A stretch of 35,999 bases of DNA from Candidatus Euphemobacter frigidus (GCA_030765805.1 JAVCDH010000011.1:1-35999), one strand, 5' to 3'. Positions 16,115 to 24,848 are shown, numbered from the stretch's first letter. Program-made: numbers and translations. The notes: generated by a model from the sequence alone, not told the origin.

Positions 16115-17428
16115 TTATTCCTGCCGGGAAGGGAGGCGATCGAGGATGTCTTGAGCAATGTGAGCAAAGTTACTCTCCGGGTACTCACTGAGAAGCCGTC
16201 GAAAAACCTCTTCCGCTTCGGCCGTCTTCCCTGCTTTTAACGCGCTTAATCCCCAGCAATAAAACGCCTCGGTCCGGTCTCCAAAGGCAGGGAATTTCTG
16301 GAAGAGTTCACTGAACTCCCGGCCGGCAAGCGCGTAATTCCCCCTTTTGCCGTCGATATACGCCCGAGCAAAGAGAGCATTATCCACCAAGCTGCTTTTG
16401 TTATCGGGATCACTCTTTATAATCGACTCCAGCATTTTCCGGGCGTCGTCCCATCGTCCCTCGTCCAGGTAACATTCGGCTAACTGCCAGGCCGTCTCCA
16501 GATTCCGGGGAGATATCTTGAGCCGAGATCGTAACCGGGAGGCACTCTTCTCCCGCTCCAGGACCGCCAGCATCTTCTTCAACAAGGCGGGAGCACCGAT
16601 TGTCCTGTCCACTCTTCCCAGCCGGGTTTCATCCGGGGAGAAAAAAATAATCGCCGGCACCTGTTCAACCCCGTAGCCCTCGAAGAGGTCCGGGGTCGTC
16701 AGGTAGTCCAGCCAGACCGGGATAAATCTCTGGGCAACATCAATTATCTTCTCTTCCGTAAAGACCGCTCTTTCAAAACGATTACAGAGATCGCTTCCGC
16801 TTCTCCGGAAGTAGAGCAACAGCGGCTTTTCAATCACCCGGGAGAGAGCGAGAGCGCCCTTGAGATCCCTCTGCCAGCCGATCGTCGCGTTCAACCGATC
16901 GATCGCTTTTTCCGCCGGCTCCCGAACCGGGTAACTCTCACTCTCCGAGTCATAATACGGATCACTCCGGGCTATCTTCCCCAGGGGGGGGAGAGCCCGA
17001 CGATCGCCCGACCTTCCCAGAGCGAAGGCGCCCGACCATCGCACTTCCCAGTTTTTATCAGTTAGCAGGGGGAGGAGCCCATTCAGATCAGCTTTTCCCA
17101 GCACCCCCAGGCCAACCGCCGAGATTCTCCTCACGTCATCTTCGGGCGCCGTAAGTCCGTCCTGAAATATCTTCTCAACCTTCGCTCCCCCGATCCGGGA
17201 GAGCGCGTAAGCCGCGCAGTGCCGGACCAGCATCGCCCGATCCCGGAGGCGGGGAGCCAGCAGCCCAACCGCCGGCTTCCCCTCGCTAATTAATGATAGG
17301 CACCGGTCGGAGCGGACTTCCGGATCAGGTGAGAGCAGATCTTCCTTTATCTGGCCGATATTCTCTACCGCCAAAGTGGGTGAGACCATCATCATCACCA
17401 CAAACATCATCAAGATAATTTTCTTCAT
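16115..17428 (-). CDS. Secreted HEAT-repeat/thioredoxin-like/TPR protein
   Basis: 437 residues with a Met-rich signal peptide (about 1-20). Residues 25-180 form HEAT/PBS-lyase-like repeats (VRHCAAYALSRIG, VRRISAVGLGVLG, VRWSGAFALGRSG). Residues about 185-295 are thioredoxin-like: PLLLYFRRSGSDLCNRFE then YGVEQVPAIIFF with the cis-Pro at 258. The active site is Ser212-Asp-Leu-Cys215, so one of the two usual Cys residues is missing. The C-terminal ~130 residues are TPR-like (AWQLAECYLDEGRWDDARKM, then repeats to the end). This order suggests a periplasmic scaffold holding a monothiol thioredoxin fold. It lies 10 bases after the PP-loop gene, last in its operon. Exact role unknown. Confidence 0.78.
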   Translation of the reverse strand: MKKIILMMFVVMMMVSPTLAVENIGQIKEDLLSPDPEVRSDRCLSLISEGKPAVGLLAPRLRDRAMLVRHCAAYALSRIGGAKVEKIFQDGLTAPEDDVRRISAVGLGVLGKADLNGLLPLLTDKNWEVRWSGAFALGRSGDRRALPPLGKIARSDPYYDSESESYPVREPAEKAIDRLNATIGWQRDLKGALALSRVIEKPLLLYFRRSGSDLCNRFERAVFTEEKIIDVAQRFIPVWLDYLTTPDLFEGYGVEQVPAIIFFSPDETRLGRVDRTIGAPALLKKMLAVLEREKSASRLRSRLKISPRNLETAWQLAECYLDEGRWDDARKMLESIIKSDPDNKSSLVDNALFARAYIDGKRGNYALAGREFSELFQKFPAFGDRTEAFYCWGLSALKAGKTAEAEEVFRRLLSEYPESNFAHIAQDILDRLPSRQE

Positions 17429-17438
17429 AAAAAGATAT

Positions 17439-18416
17439 TTAAATTCTTAATTGCTCCAGTTTATCGGCGGGGGGCGGCTGAGCCGTAACCACCGATTCCT
17501 TCCCCTCACTGCTCCCTTTCCAGTACCCGATCTTCACCACCCCCTCCTTCTCTTTGCCATACCGGACACAGATGGCGGCGGCGAGGGCGATATCGCCGGG
17601 CCGGATCTCCGAAGATCCGCGCAGTAATACCAGGCTGGCCGGACGGTCCGTCGCCTGGAAAAGATAATCGTTCTCCCGCGCCAGTTCCGCCAGCCGTCGA
17701 TTCTCCTCTTCGTCCCGGCCGGAGACTACCTTAGTCCCCGAAGGAAGACGAAAATGACGGCCGACCCGCAACAGCTTCAGCTCCGGAACCTTCCACCCCT
17801 CCCGCTCTTTTAACTCCATGAGCTTGCGGCAATACCCCGGCTCCGTCAGGAGACAACCGCCGCCCGGGGAGGAGTATCCTTCCAGGCCATACTCCGCGGC
17901 CATATTCAACTGGGTCTTCCGTGAGCGTCCGGAGAGCCGAAGGAGCTTCATCCGGTCAACCCACCTCTCTCGCTCCGGGACGGTCTCGGCCAGGAGTTGG
18001 GCCGAGAGAGGGCGGAGGAGCATCCCCGCCGGGGCCCCTTTCGCGACCGCGTTCAGCGCGTCCCGGGTCTGGGATTTAGGCCGCTGGCCGATAACTTCAC
18101 CGGTGATAATGAACGAAGCTCCCAGTTCATCCATCAGCCCGGCGGCGGTCGAGACCAACAGGCGGTGACAGTCCGTGCAGGGGTTACAGTTCTTCCCATA
18201 GCCGTAGACCGGACTTTTAAGGATCTCGATAAATTCCGTGGTGATGTCGAAAGAATGAAACGATATCCCGAGGCGGGAAGCGGATCGCCGGGACCGGTCA
18301 CTATCGAAGAAAGGAGTCGAGAAACCGATTCCTTCAACCTCGATCCCCTGCTCCAGGATCAGCCGGGTCGCCAGCATACTATCCAGGCCGCCGGATAAGA
18401 GGGAGAGTGCTTTCAT
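17439..18416 (-). CDS. PP-loop ATPase, putative tRNA thiolation-type enzyme
   Basis: 325 residues. The N-terminal PP-loop SGGLDSMLA (residues 8-16) binds ATP for adenylation of the target. CNPCTDCHRLL (around residue 77) and a second Cys in SPGGGCLLTEPGYC follow the pattern of ThiI/MnmA-like thiolases, in which Cys residues carry sulfur or an Fe-S cluster. The C-terminal part (about 215-325) looks like the NFACT-R/DUF814-type RNA-binding domain found in this subgroup, which would deliver tRNA. It is too short and differently built to be MnmA or full ThiI. ATG 18416 lies 16 bases after the ychF stop. The substrate position on tRNA is unknown. Confidence 0.7.
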   Translation of the reverse strand: MKALSLLSGGLDSMLATRLILEQGIEVEGIGFSTPFFDSDRSRRSASRLGISFHSFDITTEFIEILKSPVYGYGKNCNPCTDCHRLLVSTAAGLMDELGASFIITGEVIGQRPKSQTRDALNAVAKGAPAGMLLRPLSAQLLAETVPERERWVDRMKLLRLSGRSRKTQLNMAAEYGLEGYSSPGGGCLLTEPGYCRKLMELKEREGWKVPELKLLRVGRHFRLPSGTKVVSGRDEEENRRLAELARENDYLFQATDRPASLVLLRGSSEIRPGDIALAAAICVRYGKEKEGVVKIGYWKGSSEGKESVVTAQPPPADKLEQLRI

Positions 18417-18432
18417 ATAAAACTTGTTTTAC

Positions 18433-19521
18433 TCAGGTTTTAAAGAGGAACCGGATCACATCCCCCTCCTGGACCGGGTAATCCCGGCCCTCGATCCGAA
18501 GTTGACCTTTCTGTCTTACCTCCACCATCGAGCCGGCCGTATCCAGTACGGGGAATGAGACCACCTCCGCCTTGATAAAACCTTTCTCCATATCCGAATG
18601 AATCGATCCGGCGGCGCGGCGGGCTGAGGTTCCCTCCGGGATTATCCAGGCCCGGACCTCGACACCTTCTTTGGTAAAGAACGTTATCAGACGCAGCGCG
18701 TTTTTAGCGGCGGCGGTCAATTTCGCCAGCCCCGCCTCTCCCATCTCCATCGCTTCACGAAACTGTCCGCGGTCCTCCTCCGGAAGGCTGACTATCTCCG
18801 CTTCCAATTTTCCACAGAACTCAATCAACTTCGTCCCATCTTCTCGGGCTTTTTCCCTCAGAGCGGCTACTCCGACCGCTTCTTCCCCCGCTCCCGTCTC
18901 CCCGGTATTGGCCACGTAGAGTATCGGCTTGAGGCTCAAGAGCGGAAGATCGGGAAGAAGAAGTCGAACCCGGCCCGCCAGTTCGGTTCCCCGGCAGTCT
19001 TCTCCCCGTTCCAGTATGTCTTTTAAAACTTCCAGGACCTCCCGCGCGTCCTCATCCTTGTGCGGGTCCGCCCGGCGGCCCCGGTCGATCTTCTCCAGCC
19101 GCTTCTCCACCGTCGCCAGGTCGGCCAGGAGCAGCTCGAGACGGATAACTTCAATATCCCGGACCGGGTCCAGCCCTCCCAGAAGATGGGCTATGGAACC
19201 ATCCTTGAAACAACGGACAACATGAGCCAGAGCTGTTGTCTCCCGGAGAGCGGCCAGGAATTGGTTGCCCAACCCCTCGCCGTGACTGGCCCCTTCCACC
19301 AGACCCGCGACGTCCACGAACTTAATCGAGGCCGGAATCAACCGTTCGGGCTGAAAGAGTTCGGCCAGCCGGGTAAGCCGGGGATCGGGGACCCGCACCA
19401 TCCCCACGTTCGGCTCGATGGTGGTGAAGGGGTGCTTTTTAACCTCAACCCGAGCCTGAGCCAGGGCATTGAAGACAGTTGACTTCCCCGCGTTGGGAAG
19501 TCCGATTATACCTATTTTCAT
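18433..19521 (-). CDS. ychF: Ribosome-associated ATPase YchF/OLA1
   Basis: 362 residues, the family's usual length. The P-loop GLPNAGKST (from residue 6) starts an Obg-type nucleotide-binding domain. The G3 region DVAGLVEGASHGEGLGNQFL is intact, and the guanine-recognition motif is NTGE in place of NKxD, as expected for a family that prefers ATP. A helical coiled domain (about 130-170) and a C-terminal TGS domain (VRAWIIPEGTSARRAAGSIHSDMEKGFI, then EGDVIRFLF) complete it. YchF binds ribosomes and is linked to stress and translation-start fidelity. Its ATG overlaps the stop of the upstream peptidase gene by 4 bases. Confidence 0.95.
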   Translation of the reverse strand: MKIGIIGLPNAGKSTVFNALAQARVEVKKHPFTTIEPNVGMVRVPDPRLTRLAELFQPERLIPASIKFVDVAGLVEGASHGEGLGNQFLAALRETTALAHVVRCFKDGSIAHLLGGLDPVRDIEVIRLELLLADLATVEKRLEKIDRGRRADPHKDEDAREVLEVLKDILERGEDCRGTELAGRVRLLLPDLPLLSLKPILYVANTGETGAGEEAVGVAALREKAREDGTKLIEFCGKLEAEIVSLPEEDRGQFREAMEMGEAGLAKLTAAAKNALRLITFFTKEGVEVRAWIIPEGTSARRAAGSIHSDMEKGFIKAEVVSFPVLDTAGSMVEVRQKGQLRIEGRDYPVQEGDVIRFLFKT

Positions 19522-20648
19522 TTTAAAGACGCCTGATGCACCAACTCGCAGACCAACCTGCCGGCGTTGATCAGTTCCCGGCGGGGGAGGCTCTCCTCTT
19601 TCGTATGCGGTTTCAGATAACCCACGCTCAAAACCAGGGCCGGGATGCCGAGCCCGTTGATGATATTGGCGTCGCTGGCGCCACAGGAGGACTCCAGAGT
19701 CAGGGCTGTGCCCATTCGCCGCAGCGCTCGGCGAACCAGATCGACCGGCCGGCTGTCTTCCGGGAAAAAATAACCCGGGTAGTCCGGATGGGAATAGAAG
19801 ATGATCTCTCCGCCGGCTTCCGCCGCCGCGGACCGAAAACAGGCCTCCATATGCGCTGCCTGTTTGCTGAGGTTCTCTTCTTCCAGGCTTCGCACCTCCC
19901 CTATCACATCCACCATCTCGGGAACAATATTCTGCGCGTCCCCCCCCCTGATAGTCCCGATATTGGCGGTGGTCAGATCATCGATTCTCCCCAGCTTCAT
20001 GCCCGCGATGGCACGAGCGGCAATCACCACCGCGCTCACCCCCGACTCCGGATCGATCCCGGCATGGGCGGCACGGCCTTTGATCGTAACCGCGATCTTC
20101 ACGCCGAAGGGCGCTCCATTGACAACCCTTCCCACCAGGCCATCCGAGTCCATTACGTAGAGCAGCTTTCCTTTCAGCCAGCCCCTCCGGAGGGCCTTGG
20201 CCCCTAAGAGACCGTTCTCTTCAGCCACAGTAAAGAGCAGTTCCAGGGGGATGGGGCTTCCTCCTCCTTCGGTCAGCGCCCGGGCGCATTCCAGTATCAC
20301 GGCCACTCCCGCGCGGTTATCCGCCCCCAGGATCGTGGAACCGTCCGAATAATATACCCCGTCCTTTTCAACGATCTTCAGTTTTTCCGTCGGCAGAATC
20401 GTATCCAGGTGGGAGGAGATTATCAATCCGGGGGCAGACGGATTCCGTCCCGGCATTCGGACCAGGAGATTCCCGCAATCACCGCCGATGGCGGCGGCGG
20501 CTTCATCTTCTTCGACGGTCAGATTGAGGTGGGAGAACTGTTCTTTCAGGTAGTCGGCCACCGGCCGCTCCGAGAGGCTCCTTCCATTGATCCCAACCAG
20601 CTCCCGGAAAGTCCGTTCCAATCTTTTGCTGCTGAAATATTTTTCCAC
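19518..20648 (-). CDS. M20 family metallopeptidase, PepT-like
   Basis: 376 residues, starting at GTG 20648. Metal ligands of the M20 fold are in place: His in SSHLDT, Asp in GADNRAG, the Glu pair in AEENGLLGAK, Asp in MDSDG and a C-terminal His in LKPHTKEES. The central lid or dimerisation domain begins near IKGRAAHAGIDPESG. The pattern fits the PepT-like group of tripeptidase-related enzymes, which trim peptides in the cytoplasm; no signal peptide is present. The start codon has no obvious Shine-Dalgarno site, so translation may be weak. It is first of the peptidase-ychF-PP-loop-HEAT operon, coupled to ychF through ATGA. Confidence 0.87.
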   Translation of the reverse strand: MEKYFSSKRLERTFRELVGINGRSLSERPVADYLKEQFSHLNLTVEEDEAAAAIGGDCGNLLVRMPGRNPSAPGLIISSHLDTILPTEKLKIVEKDGVYYSDGSTILGADNRAGVAVILECARALTEGGGSPIPLELLFTVAEENGLLGAKALRRGWLKGKLLYVMDSDGLVGRVVNGAPFGVKIAVTIKGRAAHAGIDPESGVSAVVIAARAIAGMKLGRIDDLTTANIGTIRGGDAQNIVPEMVDVIGEVRSLEEENLSKQAAHMEACFRSAAAEAGGEIIFYSHPDYPGYFFPEDSRPVDLVRRALRRMGTALTLESSCGASDANIINGLGIPALVLSVGYLKPHTKEESLPRRELINAGRLVCELVHQASLK

Positions 20649-20690
20649 GGAAGGGAGTGTATAGCAAGAGCCGCGCGGAGTCTACCCAGA

Positions 20691-21236
20691 TTATATATCC
20701 GGGGGGGGTGTCCCGGGATCTAGATCCGGGTACTTTTTCTTAATCTTACGGCTCACCTTCTCCAGATCCAGGCGGGCTTCATCATACCGTTCCTGAGCGA
20801 TATCCCGGGCGCGGCGGGTGAAGTTTACTTTCTTGTGGGCCAATTCCAGCCGCAGCTCCGCCTGGCGGTGATGGATCTCGTTCAGCTTTCTTCTCACTTC
20901 CGCTTTCGCTACTCCCGGCTCCATCGTCTCCAGCTCTTCCTCAAGACTCTGGATCTTCAACTTATTCTCCCGGATCTCAGCCCCCAGAACCTTCACCTCC
21001 CGGCGAAACTGTTTGAACTGGAGGTCCGGGAATCCCTTCCTCCCGCCGGGATGCCGCCCGCGAAAATGGCGGCCGGTGGGACGCATCCCTCCCTCCTCCA
21101 AATCGCGCGGCCCTCCCGGGCCTTCCCGGGCTTCTACCTCAGGGGAGAACTCCTCCGGACCGGCGTTATCCTGAGCCGGGAGTCCCGGTGAAAATATCAA
21201 TATCATTAACAGAACACTGCCAATTATCCATCTCAT
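20691..21236 (-). CDS. Secreted coiled-coil protein of the ECF sigma locus
   Basis: 181 residues. A signal peptide (about 1-21, ending LPAQ) is followed by a Gly/Arg/His-rich stretch (FRGRHPGGRKG), then a long charged helical coiled coil (about 70-165) and a Pro-rich tail. The layout recalls CpxP/ZraP/CnrX-type periplasmic sensors or metal chaperones, which are also small, helical and encoded with stress regulators, but I see no LTxxQ motif, so this remains analogy. It starts with an excellent ribosome site (GGAGG) 68 bases after the anti-sigma gene. Its role may be to sense metal or envelope damage and pass it to the anti-sigma factor. Confidence 0.7.
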   Translation of the reverse strand: MRWIIGSVLLMILIFSPGLPAQDNAGPEEFSPEVEAREGPGGPRDLEEGGMRPTGRHFRGRHPGGRKGFPDLQFKQFRREVKVLGAEIRENKLKIQSLEEELETMEPGVAKAEVRRKLNEIHHRQAELRLELAHKKVNFTRRARDIAQERYDEARLDLEKVSRKIKKKYPDLDPGTPPPDI

Positions 21237-21304
21237 ATTTAACCTCCAGACCGGTCATGGCCGGAACTAACTATACCTTTATAGAAAAACTATCTTGAAC
21301 AATC

Positions 21305-21871
21305 TCAAGCCGGGACGGTCGTCTCTTTCACGGGGATTCCCACCTCGGAACCGGGCTCCGGTGAGTTCAAAAATAACGACTGCAGCGCATCGATCTCACC
21401 GCATATCTCAGCGACCGACTGGAACTCATCTTCCACCACCTCGGTCATCGCCACCAGATCGTTTGCTCCGTTTGAAAGAACCGGGATGGAGGACCGGGGG
21501 CTTTTCGCAGAAGGGAGAACAAGTAAAACCGTAAATATAACCAACACCGCCACAGCCAGCGCCCCGGCCACCGGAAGAAGGCGGGGCCGGAAGATAATTC
21601 CAAAGCTGAATCGACCGGGAGAACGAACCGGGGATTGGTCCGGACGCTCAATCTCCTCTTTTACCCGAACCCGCAAAGCCGCCATCTCTCCCGCTGAGAA
21701 ATGGGATCTCTCCTCCGTCTTCAGCAGAGAGACGGTCCTTATCATTTCTCTGAGCAGCCGTCGGCATTCCGGACAGCTGGAGGCGTGCGCCATAAAATTT
21801 TCTCGCTTCCGTGCCGATATCTCACCATAAAGATATTCCGTTAATACTTTCTTAAACTTCCGACAGTTCAT
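21305..21871 (-). CDS. Zinc-finger anti-sigma factor
   Basis: 188 residues. The N-terminal part is the anti-sigma zinc finger: MNCRKFKKVLTEYLYGEIS then MAHASSCPEC, giving the H-x3-C-x2-C set that binds zinc and the sigma factor. A basic middle (about 60-95) leads to one membrane helix (about 98-120, AVAVLVIFTVLLVL) and a periplasmic C-terminal region of about 65 residues rich in Glu and Ser. It would hold the sigma factor at the membrane until a signal triggers its release. It starts 2 bases after the sigma gene stop, as is usual for such pairs. Confidence 0.88.
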   Translation of the reverse strand: MNCRKFKKVLTEYLYGEISARKRENFMAHASSCPECRRLLREMIRTVSLLKTEERSHFSAGEMAALRVRVKEEIERPDQSPVRSPGRFSFGIIFRPRLLPVAGALAVAVLVIFTVLLVLPSAKSPRSSIPVLSNGANDLVAMTEVVEDEFQSVAEICGEIDALQSLFLNSPEPGSEVGIPVKETTVPA

Positions 21872-21873
21872 CT

Positions 21874-22434
21874 TTAATTTTCCTCCGGGTAATAATAGTT
21901 CTTCAAACCGGCTCTTAATTTTCGTAAAGCCAGAAAGAGATTAGCCTTGACCGCGCCGACCGAACAGCCCTGGATCCGGGCAATCTCCTTCAGAGGCAGA
22001 TCCTGGTATTGCCTGAGAACAAATACATCCCGCTGCTTCGGTGGGAGCAGCGCCACAGCCCGTTCAATCATAATTCCGATCTCCTTGCCAATCAGGACCG
22101 CCCGAGGGTGATGATTTCTCCTCGAATCCACCGGCGGCAAAATATCAAGCGGTACTTCTCCTCCCCGCTTTTTCTCCCGGCTCCGATCCACGGAGAGATT
22201 CACGATTACCCGGTAGAGCCAGGTAAAGAGAGACGCCTTCGGCTTCCATCCCGGCAAAACTTTATACATCCTGACGAATGCTTCCTGGACTATATCAAGG
22301 GCGTCTTCCCGATGGCCGGTCCGATAATAGGCCAGGGAGAGGGCTTTCTCCTGGAAGAGCATCATAATATCATTGAAAGCTTTCGTATCTCCGGCTTGAA
22401 ACCGCCGGATCAGAACTTGTTCGCCTTCAGCCAT
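21874..22434 (-). CDS. ECF-type RNA polymerase sigma factor
   Basis: 186 residues with regions 2 and 4 only, as in RpoE-type factors. Region 2 contains DALDIVQEAFVRMYKVLPGW and FTWLYRVIVNLSVDRSR (core and -10 binding). Region 4 contains LPPKQRDVFVLRQYQDLPLKEIARIQGCSVGAVKANLFLALRKLR, the helix-turn-helix for the -35 element. Start ATG 22434 has AAGGGA upstream. The 217 bases between this gene and the divergent DHH gene should hold its promoter; I find no convincing self-type GGAAC -35 on the correct strand. With its anti-sigma factor and the secreted coiled-coil protein it forms a regulatory triad. Confidence 0.93.
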   Translation of the reverse strand: MAEGEQVLIRRFQAGDTKAFNDIMMLFQEKALSLAYYRTGHREDALDIVQEAFVRMYKVLPGWKPKASLFTWLYRVIVNLSVDRSREKKRGGEVPLDILPPVDSRRNHHPRAVLIGKEIGIMIERAVALLPPKQRDVFVLRQYQDLPLKEIARIQGCSVGAVKANLFLALRKLRAGLKNYYYPEEN

Positions 22435-22651
22435 GCGTATTCCCTTTGTTAATGAAACGAACGGGACATATCAAAGGTTTAACGGAACATTATGGTAAAT
22501 TCGGGGGCGATTTAGAAGAGAAAAGACAACCAGAGATAGTTTGAACCCGCCGGGCTCAGAAGAATGCCATCGGGTTGAAATAAATGCTTGAATTAAAGCC
22601 GTCTAAACGGGAGTATTGATCTTTTCCATTCGATCGATACAGGATTTCGCA

Positions 22652-23665
22652 ATGAAGCAAGCCGATCATCAACACAAGGGAAAATTTCTGTCCGAGATCG
22701 TGGCTATCGTCAGCCGGTACGGCCGGTTCTCCATCTTTTCTCACGAGGAACCGGACGGTGACGCCATCGGCTCCCAGATCGCCATGACCGCGGCCCTGCT
22801 GGAGCTGGGCAAAGAGGTTATCTCGCTGCGGGTGGATCCCTTCACCCCGGCCCTTGAATTTCTCAACCGGGATGAGATAGTCCGCAAATATGATCCTCTA
22901 AGAGATAACGAAATCATCCTCAACTCTCAGGTCACCATCATACTCGATTGCTGCGACTATTTTCGTCTGGGAGATCTCTCCGAGATCGTGGAGAGGTCCC
23001 CTTCCTTTAAAATCAATATCGACCATCATAGTGACAATGCCTTCTTCGGTGACTTAAACTACGTTCGTTTCGAGGCGGGGGGAGCCGCGGAGCTGGTCTT
23101 TGAGGTCATCCGGGCGCTGGGGATCGAGGTCACCGGAATCATCGCCGAAGCCATCTATGTCGGGATGTCGACCGACACGGTGGGTTTCAGGTATATCGAT
23201 CCGGATGGTAATATTCTGGGAGTGATCTCGGAGCTGATTAAAGGTGGCATCGACGTGGAATATCTCCAGGAGAAGATATACTGCAATCAACCGGACAGTT
23301 ATCTCGAGGACCTGACTGCCCTTCTCAAGACGGTCAACTATGAAAGCGATAACGCCCTGGCCTGGTTCACCATGTATAAAAGCGATTACCTCTCGTTTTA
23401 TCAGAGGGAACTGGCCTCCGAGGTACTGAAACAGCTCCTTAACATCAAAAGGATCCGGGCGGCGGTGATGCTCCACGAGGAGAAAGCTGGAATCGAGGTC
23501 TGGCTCCGTTCAAAGAAAGATATCAATGTCTGCCGGGCCGCGGAGAGAATCGGAGGCGGCGGCCACCACACCGCCTCGGGGGCTCTGATCCGGGGAAAGA
23601 GCTTGGAGGAGGGTATTAAAGAGACATTGAGCAGTGTCCGGAAAGAGATGGAGTTTGGGGAATAG
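22652..23665 (+). CDS. DHH family phosphoesterase (NrnA-like nanoRNase/pAp phosphatase)
   Basis: 337 residues. The catalytic DHH domain carries HEEPDGDAIGSQ (about residues 31-42), LDCCD, the DHH triad in NIDHHSDN (about 124-126) and GMSTDTVGF. The C-terminal DHHA1 domain has the substrate motif GGGGHHTASGA. NrnA-type enzymes trim 2-5 nt RNAs to mononucleotides and dephosphorylate pAp. I start at ATG 22652, 7 bases after AGGA; an in-frame TTG at 22616 lacks support. The gene is divergent from the sigma factor. Its stop lies inside a G-rich repeat. Confidence 0.9.
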   Translation: MKQADHQHKGKFLSEIVAIVSRYGRFSIFSHEEPDGDAIGSQIAMTAALLELGKEVISLRVDPFTPALEFLNRDEIVRKYDPLRDNEIILNSQVTIILDCCDYFRLGDLSEIVERSPSFKINIDHHSDNAFFGDLNYVRFEAGGAAELVFEVIRALGIEVTGIIAEAIYVGMSTDTVGFRYIDPDGNILGVISELIKGGIDVEYLQEKIYCNQPDSYLEDLTALLKTVNYESDNALAWFTMYKSDYLSFYQRELASEVLKQLLNIKRIRAAVMLHEEKAGIEVWLRSKKDINVCRAAERIGGGGHHTASGALIRGKSLEEGIKETLSSVRKEMEFGE

Positions 23666-23690
23666 GGAATGGGAAATGGGGAATGGGAAT
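23657..23690 (+). repeat. Short GGGAAT tandem repeat
   Basis: Five imperfect copies of GGGAAT/GGGAAAT run through the stop codon of the DHH gene into the 42-base spacer. Simple slippage-prone sequence; it ends 17 bases before the next start and leaves the AAGGAG ribosome site intact. Confidence 0.7.
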
Positions 23691-23707
23691 AACGAAGGAG
23701 ATTAACG

Positions 23708-24373
23708 ATGAACGAAAAAGGCTTTACTCCGGAATCAGCCATCAGATACGGCTGGGAGACAATGAAGAAAAACCTGGGTTTCTTTATCGGGGTGCTCTTG
23801 CTGGCGGGATTCACTGTTATAATCCCCAACATTATCAGCAAACTTACGGAAGAATCCATGCCCGTGTTCTCCACCTGTTTCAGTGTACTGGGAGGGATTT
23901 TCCAGATTATCGTATCGATGGGGTTGATCAGGATCTCCCTTAATTTTGTCGATAATGTCGAGAGCCGGGCGGGGGATCTCTTCTCCTGTATTCCTTTGTT
24001 GCTGAAATATTTCATCGCTTCTCTTATCTACGGGATTATAGTCGGGTTCGGCCTCATTCTGTTTATCGTCCCCGGAATTATCTGGGCGATTAAATTCCAG
24101 TTTTATAGTTACTTTATTGTCGATAAAGGGAGCGGCCCGATCGAGGCCCTGAAACAGAGCAGTGCCATCACCCGGGGAGTAAAGGGGGATCTCTTTGTCC
24201 TGGGGTTGCTCCTCTTTCTTATCAATCTGTTGGGGGCGCTCTGCCTCCTGATCGGCCTCTTTGCCACCATCCCTACCGCGATGGTGGCTCTGGCCTTTGT
24301 CTTTCGGACTCTCCAGGCGATGACAGGATCGGACCAGGAGACCGATGAGACCGCGGCGGTCGGTAATACGTGA
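23708..24373 (+). CDS. Integral membrane protein, YciC/DUF975-like
   Basis: 221 residues with about five or six hydrophobic helices (about 22-42, 55-80, 100-125, 165-200). After the fourth comes the phrase LFIVPGIIWAIKFQFYSYFIVDKGSGPIEALKQS, which resembles the VPGI...A...S segment of YciC/DUF975 and glycerophosphodiesterase-associated membrane domains. No catalytic motif is visible. The start is well supported by AAGGAG. The last bases overlap or touch the start of the next gene, so both are probably co-translated. Function unknown. Confidence 0.75.
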   Translation: MNEKGFTPESAIRYGWETMKKNLGFFIGVLLLAGFTVIIPNIISKLTEESMPVFSTCFSVLGGIFQIIVSMGLIRISLNFVDNVESRAGDLFSCIPLLLKYFIASLIYGIIVGFGLILFIVPGIIWAIKFQFYSYFIVDKGSGPIEALKQSSAITRGVKGDLFVLGLLLFLINLLGALCLLIGLFATIPTAMVALAFVFRTLQAMTGSDQETDETAAVGNT

Positions 24374-24384
24374 CAAATTTATAT

Positions 24385-24828
24385 ATGAAATACTCGGAAG
24401 CCAAGCAGGGGCGGATCTTTATCATCCGTCTGGAAGACGGGGAGATCATTCATGAGGTTGTTGAACAATTTGCCGCTGAACACGCCATCAGGGCGGCCTA
24501 TCTGATCGTGTTGGGGGGCGCCGATAAAGGGAGTACACTGGTGGTGGGACCGGAAGACTGTGACGCCCGGCCGGTCCCTCCCCTCACCCATATCCTGGAT
24601 GACGTACACGAGATCGCCGGGACCGGGACTCTCTTCCCGGATCGGAACGGCAATCCCATGCTCCATCTCCACATCGCCTGTGGGAGGGGAGACCATGCCG
24701 TGACCGGGTGCGCGCGGACCGGCGTCAAAATCTGGCAGGTTTGTGAGGTGATTCTGGTCGAACTTCTGGATACCTCCGCCCGGCGAGAACTCGATCCCGA
24801 AACCGGTTTTGAGCTACTTGAGCCCTGA
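24385..24828 (+). CDS. PPC (DUF296) domain protein
   Basis: 147 residues. The sequence begins KYSEAKQGRIFIIRLEDGE, continues with LIVLGGADKGSTLV, and has the histidine-bearing LHLHIACGRGDHAVTGCAR core of the PPC/DUF296 family. Bacterial members are small trimers in which those His residues may hold a metal; some are DNA-binding in plants, but a bacterial role is unclear. I choose ATG 24385 by comparison with the family start; a GTG at 24370 overlaps the upstream stop and would add five residues. Neither has a clear ribosome site. It is followed 20 bases later by hisF. Confidence 0.83.
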   Translation: MKYSEAKQGRIFIIRLEDGEIIHEVVEQFAAEHAIRAAYLIVLGGADKGSTLVVGPEDCDARPVPPLTHILDDVHEIAGTGTLFPDRNGNPMLHLHIACGRGDHAVTGCARTGVKIWQVCEVILVELLDTSARRELDPETGFELLEP

Positions 24829-24848
24829 AAATTTTAAAGGAGAATATT

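Noticed and set aside
22435..22651. GGAAC at about 22482 as an ECF autoregulatory promoter
   Set aside because: The GGAAC lies on the plus strand, pointing at the DHH gene, and no matching -10 at proper spacing is convincing.
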